Source of the DNA: Dermatemys mawii
Lineage: Eukaryota; Chordata; Testudines; Dermatemydidae
Length of the DNA: 64,000 nt
Reading direction: 5' to 3'
Assembly: GCA_007922305.1 (NCBI GenBank)
Contig: ML677348.1
Location: 15,217,584 to 15,281,583 of the forward strand
Shown: positions 59,801 to 64,000 of the stretch, piece after piece
How the letters are laid out: each line of letters opens with the position of its first letter
Position numbering within the stretch: the first letter of the stretch is position 1
The notes under the pieces: generated by a model
Database searches by the model: none
Seen by the model: the letters and a program-made list of their open reading frames with translations, nothing else
What the model was told of the DNA's origin: nothing
Position numbers and translations under genes: made by a program

Positions 59801-61930
59801 TTAGATAGTCAAAAAAGGTCATCCACTGCTTCCTTGTTATGACTCTGCTGACTCCGGCAGAACTTAGTTCACGGTTAACAAACTGAACGCCTTTATTTAT
59901 CTATTTAAAAAGAAGGGATGCCATAGGGCAGAACATAGATAGCCAGGAGGAAACGAGCAGCAAAGCAGCAAATCCTAAGTGAAGTCAAAAAAGAACTAGA
60001 GTAGTTGGATCAATCTAAAATGCTCAGCAGAGATAACAAAACACATAACCTGATGGGTCCATCAGCACCAAACTTCCAGCTATGGGAATGCCTGCCAGAC
60101 ATGCACAGAAGAATACACCCCTAAGAGAATGTATCCCTTAGAAGGATGTAGTGATTTTGAAATCTAATAAAAAAACCCTTCAAACCATTTTTATGAAGAG
60201 TTAACAGTTCAGGCACTATGCTTGCCACCAAGTTCCCTTGCCGTTTTTTAGATTGGTTTTAGAATTGTATTTTCCGGTCTTTAAAAATGATTTTATCTGC
60301 TCTGCTGCTGTATAAAAGACCTAGATAAACTGAGAAAATGGATGATAGCAAAATACTGACACTGACTATACACAGCATTATCAAAGAGACAAACTTTTTT
60401 AAAAAATGAAATATCTGCAAAAATACATTTTTCTCTAATCACTTCCATTACAGATATGTAACAATAGTAGGTTTAAAAACTTCATACAGATGTTTGCCCT
60501 TTGAGTTCCTTTAGGGAACTGCAATTACTCAATAAGCAATTGTAAATGTAAGAAAGAAACACTGCGCAAACTCACTTCCATTTCCTTCCCTGGAGAAAGA
60601 CGACTTAGGTTGACTGATCCACCTGAATTATGAACCATCTTCACTGGACATTTAGCTTCACTTTGAACTAGCTCCTGGTATTGGTTCACTACCCTGAAAT
60701 ACACCACTAAAGCCTTCAGCACAAGATTTGAAAAAGCATTAACAATTTTGCACTCTTTTTAACATTATACTGTTTATTCTAGATGTAGATTAACTTTATT
60801 ATATTCTAAATTTTCTTTGACTACTTACTACTGTTTCACTTTTCTGAAATGCAAACTGCAAGCACTTACATAAAATGGTTTGAACTGTGATTCAGTTTTA
60901 CTTTAAACTTCAGTAAATTGATGTATAATATCATAACATTATATAGAAATATAAACTCCTTTACAGAGACGGCTGATGCCACAATATTTTAATTTTTTTC
61001 TATCAGTCTGAAGAATAAAATATCCACTTGTGAAGAGCAGTGCTTCTCAACTGGTGGGTTGCTATCCCCAGTGAGATCAAAGGCAACCAGGGCAGTTGCA
61101 AGGCACTGAAAATCCCATTACACTCTCAAGCAAAGAAAATTTCTCTCCAGTAGTGCCAAGACATCCTGACCCCTCAAGGCCAAGTATTTGGTCAGTCTCT
61201 TGAAACACAATTCATTATATAGGCTTATCATTGTTACATTTTTCACTCCTACTTTCATACATGAGTTGTGAAATTTTTTGACTTTGAATTAGGGGTTGCC
61301 AACCTGAAAAGTTTGAGAAACATCGGTCCGGAGAAATCCACTGAGTATGGGAGAAGTCTACTTTACGTTTTAAAATAAACCACGGCAGATAACCGTAAAT
61401 CTCTATAGAATATATTGGGGGGACTTTTTTTCCTCTTGCTGTAGGAGTGATAGAATACTTCTCAGAATGCTAAATCAATATTGGCCTGAATAAAAAATAT
61501 TCAACTGATTTCTGATTTTTACATTACAGTTAAAGTTCAAAAGAACAACTCTCTTTAAAGATATACTTGATAGCAAATGCACTTGTACAAAGTTGCAGGG
61601 CCAAATTCTTCTCTTGAATGCTCCCACTGGGCTACCACTGAAGGATGCATCCAAGGGCATAGTACGGCCTTCAGAATTTAACAGAAAATGGGACAAGGTA
61701 TGTGCAGTTATCTCCATCCCACTCTCTTCCTCTCCTCACATATGTAAAGTGCAAGAGTGCTACATTTTTAGTCTTGTTGCAGATCTTGACTGTTTCTATT
61801 TAATAACCATGTCACATGCCACTACTTCCATGGTAATGAAAGTAAGGTACATTATGGCTGAAAGGGATGTAAAAAAAGAAAGATATGAACTACTTACCTT
61901 TCAGCATCAGTCTTGGAGCCAATAAGGAAC
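41753..61930 (-). CDS. SUPT20H: SUPT20H (p38IP), SAGA complex subunit SPT20 homologue, C-terminal part
   Basis: Coding exons in transcript order: 61898-61930, 60576-60693, 58357-58465, 57944-58102, 55816-56128, 53821-53975, 49765-49820, 47810-47935, 43379-43484, 42693-42820 and 41753-41890. They total 1441 nt in one frame and end in TGA. SUPT20H is a nuclear scaffold subunit of the SAGA coactivator and also binds p38 MAPK and ATG9A. The 479 visible residues correspond to the C-terminal 60 percent of the roughly 779-residue human protein: a Ser/Pro/Thr-rich tract ([31 protein letters not shown]), a Gly/Asn-rich part ([20 protein letters not shown]), then Gln-rich blocks and a basic tail ([15 protein letters not shown]). 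The conserved N-terminal Spt20 domain lies beyond the right edge. I saw no exon in 61931-64000. Confidence 0.96.
41891..42692 (-). other. SUPT20H last intron
   Basis: No repeat or gene recognised. The open frame extending from the last exon into this intron is a splice-site shadow. Confidence 0.5.
42693..42820 (-). CDS. SUPT20H: SUPT20H poly-Gln exon
   Basis: A 128-nt exon encoding [19 protein letters not shown] followed by two runs of six Gln separated by Ala-Leu. Acceptor TTTCGTAG, donor CAA|GTAATC. The CAG/CAA tract may vary in length between individuals. Confidence 0.94.
42821..43378 (-). other. SUPT20H intron between the poly-Gln and AQQAAVINL exons
   Basis: Nothing recognised apart from splice signals. 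Confidence 0.5.
43379..43484 (-). CDS. SUPT20H: SUPT20H exon encoding [20 protein letters not shown]
   Basis: A 106-nt exon, acceptor TTTTTGCCAG, donor GCAG|GTATGT. Val of the AAV motif is split with the next exon. Confidence 0.95.
44875..45025 (+). repeat. Dispersed amniote repeat fragment
   Basis: The phrases ggtaataacttttattggac, gagctcttcttcaggtctgg and ggtggaacagattgtttagc are, as I recall, a repeat common in turtles, birds and crocodilians. Class not certain. Confidence 0.55.
45927..46753. mobile_element. hAT nonautonomous element, copy 2
   Basis: Same family as 13002-13859: ends caggggtgggcgaact and agtttgcccattcctg, with a G-rich interior of repeated ggtcaggggacaaggagc-like units. 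Flanks gtctatgc and gccagtgc agree only at 5 of 8. Confidence 0.85.
47443..47457 (+). promoter_or_regulatory. CTCF-like site
   Basis: ccactagagggcgac fits the CTCF core consensus (CCASYAGRKGGC) at all core positions. It lies in SUPT20H intronic sequence outside any repeat I recognise. Binding not shown. Confidence 0.5.
47810..47935 (-). CDS. SUPT20H: SUPT20H Gln-rich exon [12 protein letters not shown]...
   Basis: A 126-nt exon of 42 codons, starting [11 protein letters not shown] followed by seven Gln (mixed CAG/CAA) and a second Gln/Ser/Pro-rich part. Acceptor TGTAACAG, donor CAG|GTGTGC, phase 0. Confidence 0.94.
47936..49764 (-). other. SUPT20H intron after the SPFGLKN exon
   Basis: AT-rich with no element recognised. 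The open frame at 48818-49021 has no supporting context. Confidence 0.45.
49765..49820 (-). CDS. SUPT20H: SUPT20H exon encoding [18 protein letters not shown]
   Basis: A 56-nt exon, acceptor AATTAACAG, donor CAG|GTAATT. The Gly codon is split with the upstream exon. Recognised by motif, because it is far too short for an ORF search. Confidence 0.93.
50102..50345. mobile_element. 244-bp hAT element with perfect TSD
   Basis: Inverted ends cagcggtcggcaac and gttgacctctg with over 40 bp of imperfect complementarity (both reach gggtaagtac). Flanked by identical gactagat at 50094-50101 and 50346-50353. The identical duplication suggests a fairly recent insertion. Confidence 0.92.
50900..51865. mobile_element. 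DNA element with ggttgcca ends
   Basis: Starts gggttgccaggtatcc and ends agaaagttggcaacc, inverted ends. Flanks gtagccta and ttaaccta match at 6 of 8, consistent with hAT. The middle (51250-51700) is a C-rich array of ccccagccc / agagcc units. Open frames there are artefacts. Confidence 0.7.
51955..53660. mobile_element. Inverted-repeat element split by hAT copy 3
   Basis: The left end aaaagggatttaggtgac (about 51970) mirrors the right end gcctaagtccctttgtgg (about 53645). Inside are tRNA-like phrases (gtggttagagcactcac; tgaacctgggtctcccaca) in both orientations, shared with 1105-1310. Interrupted at 52803-53477. Confidence 0.6.
52803..53477. mobile_element. hAT nonautonomous element, copy 3, with TSD
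   Basis: Ends cagaggtgagctaact and agtttgcccaccccg. Flanks tcccattg (52795-52802) and tcccactg (53478-53485) match at 7 of 8. Interior has the same G-rich units as copies 1 and 2. Confidence 0.88.
53821..53975 (-). CDS. SUPT20H: SUPT20H exon encoding [20 protein letters not shown]
   Basis: A 155-nt exon, acceptor CTTCTACAG, donor GCAG|GTTAGT. It encodes the conserved Gly/Asn-rich block and [20 protein letters not shown]. Confidence 0.95.
54830..55095 (+). mobile_element. CR1 LINE 3' end
   Basis: Contains the phrases gggctattagccaggatggg, ttctgttcattccctctggg and ttggtctgacccagtatggc, ending in a ttaaattcttatta tail, which I recall as the turtle CR1 3' UTR. Confidence 0.75.
55292..55549. mobile_element. 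258-bp hAT palindromic element
   Basis: Long inverted ends (cagggattgacaaatttggc against gccaaatgttgccgatccctg). A central hairpin gaagtggcggcaccacttc lies near 55384-55402. Flanks cactagcg and cacgagtg match at 6 of 8. Confidence 0.8.
55816..56128 (-). CDS. SUPT20H: SUPT20H large Thr/Pro-rich exon
   Basis: A 313-nt exon encoding [18 protein letters not shown], then a Gln/Ser-rich part and [12 protein letters not shown], with a Cys codon split across the donor (TGTG|GTAAGT). Acceptor AATGAGCAG is purine-rich and weak, but the phase on both sides is exact. Confidence 0.95.
56129..57943 (-). other. SUPT20H intron downstream of the poly-Pro exon
   Basis: AT-rich. Holds the 21-bp duplication and an ATTAAA close to the donor. 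No mobile element recognised. Confidence 0.5.
57846..57887. repeat. 21-bp tandem duplication
   Basis: ttccactggttaagcttatca is followed directly by ttccactggttaagtttatct, two mismatches. It lies 57 bp downstream (transcript sense) of the poly-Pro exon. Confidence 0.8.
57944..58102 (-). CDS. SUPT20H: SUPT20H exon encoding the Pro-rich [16 protein letters not shown] tract
   Basis: A 159-nt exon, acceptor TTTTTCAG, donor CAAA|GTGAGT. It encodes 52 residues including [10 protein letters not shown] and a poly-Pro segment. Reading through the donor gives 10 more residues, then a stop next to an ATTAAA hexamer. Confidence 0.95.
58357..58465 (-). CDS. SUPT20H: SUPT20H exon encoding [17 protein letters not shown]
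   Basis: A 109-nt exon with acceptor CGTAG|CAG, a tandem NAGNAG site that allows loss of one Gln if the second AG (exon start 58462) is used. Donor TCAG|GTAAAT. Confidence 0.95.
58466..60575 (-). other. SUPT20H intron upstream of the GKGVKHRPP exon
   Basis: Only the hairpin stands out. No gene or transposon recognised. Confidence 0.5.
59283..59324. repeat. 19-bp perfect inverted repeat (hairpin)
   Basis: Arms aatatcagatatacaactt (59283-59301) and aagttgtatatctgatatt (59306-59324) around caaa. A weaker AT-rich inverted repeat follows at 59346-59369. It lies in a SUPT20H intron. Confidence 0.85.
60576..60693 (-). CDS. SUPT20H: SUPT20H exon encoding [19 protein letters not shown]
   Basis: A 118-nt exon, acceptor TATTTCAG, donor GAA|GTGAGT. 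It encodes the conserved NQYQEL helix and a Ser-rich stretch ending in LSPGKEME. Confidence 0.95.
60694..61897 (-). other. SUPT20H intron downstream of the [11 protein letters not shown] exon
   Basis: Contains the hAT remnant at 61038-61325. The rest is plain. Confidence 0.5.
61038..61325. mobile_element. hAT-like element remnant
   Basis: Ends cagtgcttctcaact and aaaagtttgagaaacatcg are rough inverted copies of the CAGTGGTTCTCAA type. Flanks gtgaagag and gtccggag agree at 5 of 8. Confidence 0.55.
61898..61930 (-). CDS. SUPT20H: SUPT20H exon encoding [11 protein letters not shown]
   Basis: A 33-nt micro-exon, acceptor ACATTTTAG|G, donor AAAG|GTAAGT. It begins with the third base of a codon whose start lies outside the window. 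Motif and phase match the neighbouring exon exactly. Confidence 0.9.
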
Positions 61931-64000
61931 CTAAAATGTAAAACATAAAACAATGTAGTTATTATTTTTGGAATTCAAGAGTTTTCCTCAAAGATCACAA
62001 CTCAGAAAAACAGCAAAGGAACCACTCTCTTTTGGAATGGGACTCTCTGCTGCTAGCTAATTGATGAGAACCGTTAACACTTAAATCTTACTTGGTGGGC
62101 TGGAGATTGCTGAAAGTATAAAATATTAACCCTGCTTCATAATCACTAGTACAATATATTTAGTAGGGACACAATTAAGGCTGAAAGGATTTGTGAGTTT
62201 TATTGTGATACCATCCCTTTAAGAGTGAAGCTACACCAAGGTAAAAGACAAAATAATACCAGTTTTATATACCTAAAAACAGGCAGTGGCAGCTTGCTAT
62301 AGATTTTATGCTGTTAAAAGTAGCATTTCATATTGTTTGTATTAAGCACAGTGGCATTGGTTTACTATTTAGTAACAAATGTATGTAACAAGTTGTTCAT
62401 ATAAGGAAAAAATGTAAGAGCTCCAGCAATTAGCTATTCATATCACTAAAAAAGGAGGATTCAGTTTGAAGTAAATATTTTTAAAATAGAACATGAAATC
62501 TGTTTCATCAATATCATTTTAATGTAATGCCCATACCCTTTAAAGAAATTCAGACCAATTTAGGAAATTAGCATGGAAATTATAACCAATATAAGTCAAG
62601 GATTACAGATCTCCCAGGCTTTTCCCAGTAATCTACAATTTTTTCTCTCTTTGTACAGTTCTCCTGGGAAATATGACCAACCTATTGCTTGTTCTGGTTC
62701 ATGGAGATTCATGGTGTAGAGGGGATTTCAGTTGCAATTAGAGTGTGATTTGGATGTACATCAAAAAACACCAAAGCACTAAAATGGTTAAAGAAATGTT
62801 TAGTTTACCTAATTTCTCTCATTATTTATCTTTCCCAATCATGCTTTCTCACAAGATGTAGCTCTAAATAAATATTTCTTGTTTGTTAGTCACATTCACA
62901 TTTTACTGAAAATTTTATTTCATCCCATTCAGATTTGAAATTTGCAGTGAGAATTATTAGGGTTACTTCAGAATTATTCATGCTGTTTCCATGGATTCAA
63001 AAAGCAAACTACTTTACAGGAAAATAAGGGGAATATATTTTTTGAATCCCTGACTTTTGAGGCTGAAATTTTCAAATGGAGCCAAAGATATTTAGGGAAC
63101 CAAATCCCAATGAGTTCTTAACATTGTGTACCAGAACAGATATTTTCAAAGGAGCCAGTTTCAATCAAAAACTCCCTTAGGTGCCTTTGAAAATCTCAAT
63201 TCCACTGCACAAACTTTAATGACTTTCTAACATTAGCATAGAGCTCTATAAAACAAACAGGCAAAGATGGGGACAAGCGTTAAAAATAACTAAAACTTAG
63301 CAGTATGAAATGGTTAAAATTAAAAAGCAATCGAGAAGGATTAAACACTAGGTAACAGTACAAAATAGCAGCAGTTAACAAAACCTGATTATATCTAGCT
63401 GCTTTGTGCAAGTGGGCAGACCCTTCCATCCCTTGAAGCTAATGGAAATCGGTGCAGGTGCTGGGACCAAGTATCCAGAGCACCTTGCAAGACTCGGGTC
63501 TAAAATAAGAACTAACAATGCGGAGGTAAAGGGACAGTTGTAGACAGCTATATATAGTAAATATATTTTAAAACAGAATTAAGAACATATGTGCCTGCCA
63601 TCATCCTTGTTCGAGTTGCATTTTCTCCCTACTCTTTGTTATTTTCTCTTTTTAGATTGTAAACTCTTTGGATAAAGGACTGAGTCCCTTCCTATATGTT
63701 TGTACAGTGCCAGACACATTTTCAGCATTATCATAATGTAATTACTGAAAACAGAAACACCACTGGAAATGTGTCATGGATATGTCTTCAATTGTCCCTC
63801 CAAACTGAGATTTTTCATAGAATCATAGAATATCAGGGTTGGAAGGGAACTCAGGACATCATCTAGTCCAACCCCGTGATCAAAGCAGGACCAATCCCCT
63901 AAATCATCCCAGCCAGGGCTTTGTCAAGCCTGATCTTAAAAACCTCTAAGGAAGGAGATTCCACCACCTTCCTAGATAACCCATTCCAATGCTTCACCAC
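61931..64000 (-). other. SUPT20H intron reaching the window edge
   Basis: No further SUPT20H exon found. Contains an L3-like phrase (gattgtaaactctttggata ... gtttgtacagtgccagacac) at 63650-63720 and the CR1 end. Confidence 0.5.
63817..64000 (-). mobile_element. CR1 LINE 3' end, antisense, runs off the edge
   Basis: On the minus strand the element ends with attctatgattctatg, the octamer repeat typical of CR1 3' ends. The upstream text (gttggaagggaactcagg in plus) is the familiar CR1 3' UTR. Confidence 0.88.

Noticed and set aside
61931..64000. Search for further SUPT20H exons
   Set aside because: No frame with splice sites and a recognisable motif; exons may still be missed if very short.
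1..64000. CRISPR arrays, operons, prophage or other prokaryotic systems
   Set aside because: No regularly spaced direct repeats and all genes are spliced vertebrate genes.

Overview
The window is vertebrate nuclear DNA, most likely from a cryptodiran turtle. It shows intron-rich genes with GT-AG splice sites, a CpG-island promoter, CR1-type LINEs with octamer 3' ends, many hAT-type DNA transposons, a gypsy-class retrotransposon and a tRNA-derived SINE resembling the turtle CryI family. The species assignment is inference from repeat content; no database search was possible.

Three conserved housekeeping genes are present in an arrangement also known from human chromosome 13q13. ALG5 (minus strand, 822-21784) has 8 coding exons; its last about 66 codons lie beyond the left edge. 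EXOSC8 (plus strand, 22004-41346) is complete, with 11 coding exons and 276 aa. SUPT20H (minus strand, 41753-61930) has its 11 C-terminal coding exons, 479 codons, with the start beyond the right edge. All exon phases were checked by hand and join without frameshift.

ALG5 and EXOSC8 are head-to-head: their start codons are 219 bp apart inside one CpG island, with three evenly spaced CGGAAGT (ETS-type) motifs and a YY1-like motif over the EXOSC8 start. EXOSC8 and SUPT20H are tail-to-tail, with 406 bp between stop codons. The three products act in separate pathways: dolichol-linked glycosylation in the ER, RNA exosome decay, and SAGA coactivator function. The linkage is positional rather than a shared pathway.

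The remaining sequence is intron filled with transposon debris. The most informative pieces are: a truncated gypsy element (10527-14204) whose gag region resembles a SCAN domain and whose LTR was later hit by a hAT element with an 8-bp target duplication; a 1.9-kb CR1 (about 19480-21370) interrupted by a short inverted-repeat transposon; a CryI-like SINE (17391-17577); a retroviral-type LTR (about 29589-30329); and at least nine hAT-like elements, several with readable 8-bp target duplications. I found no previously undescribed gene system. The most checkable points are the promoter architecture, two tandem NAGNAG acceptors and a possible intronic termination product in SUPT20H, a strong CTCF-like site, and the SCAN-like gag remnant.
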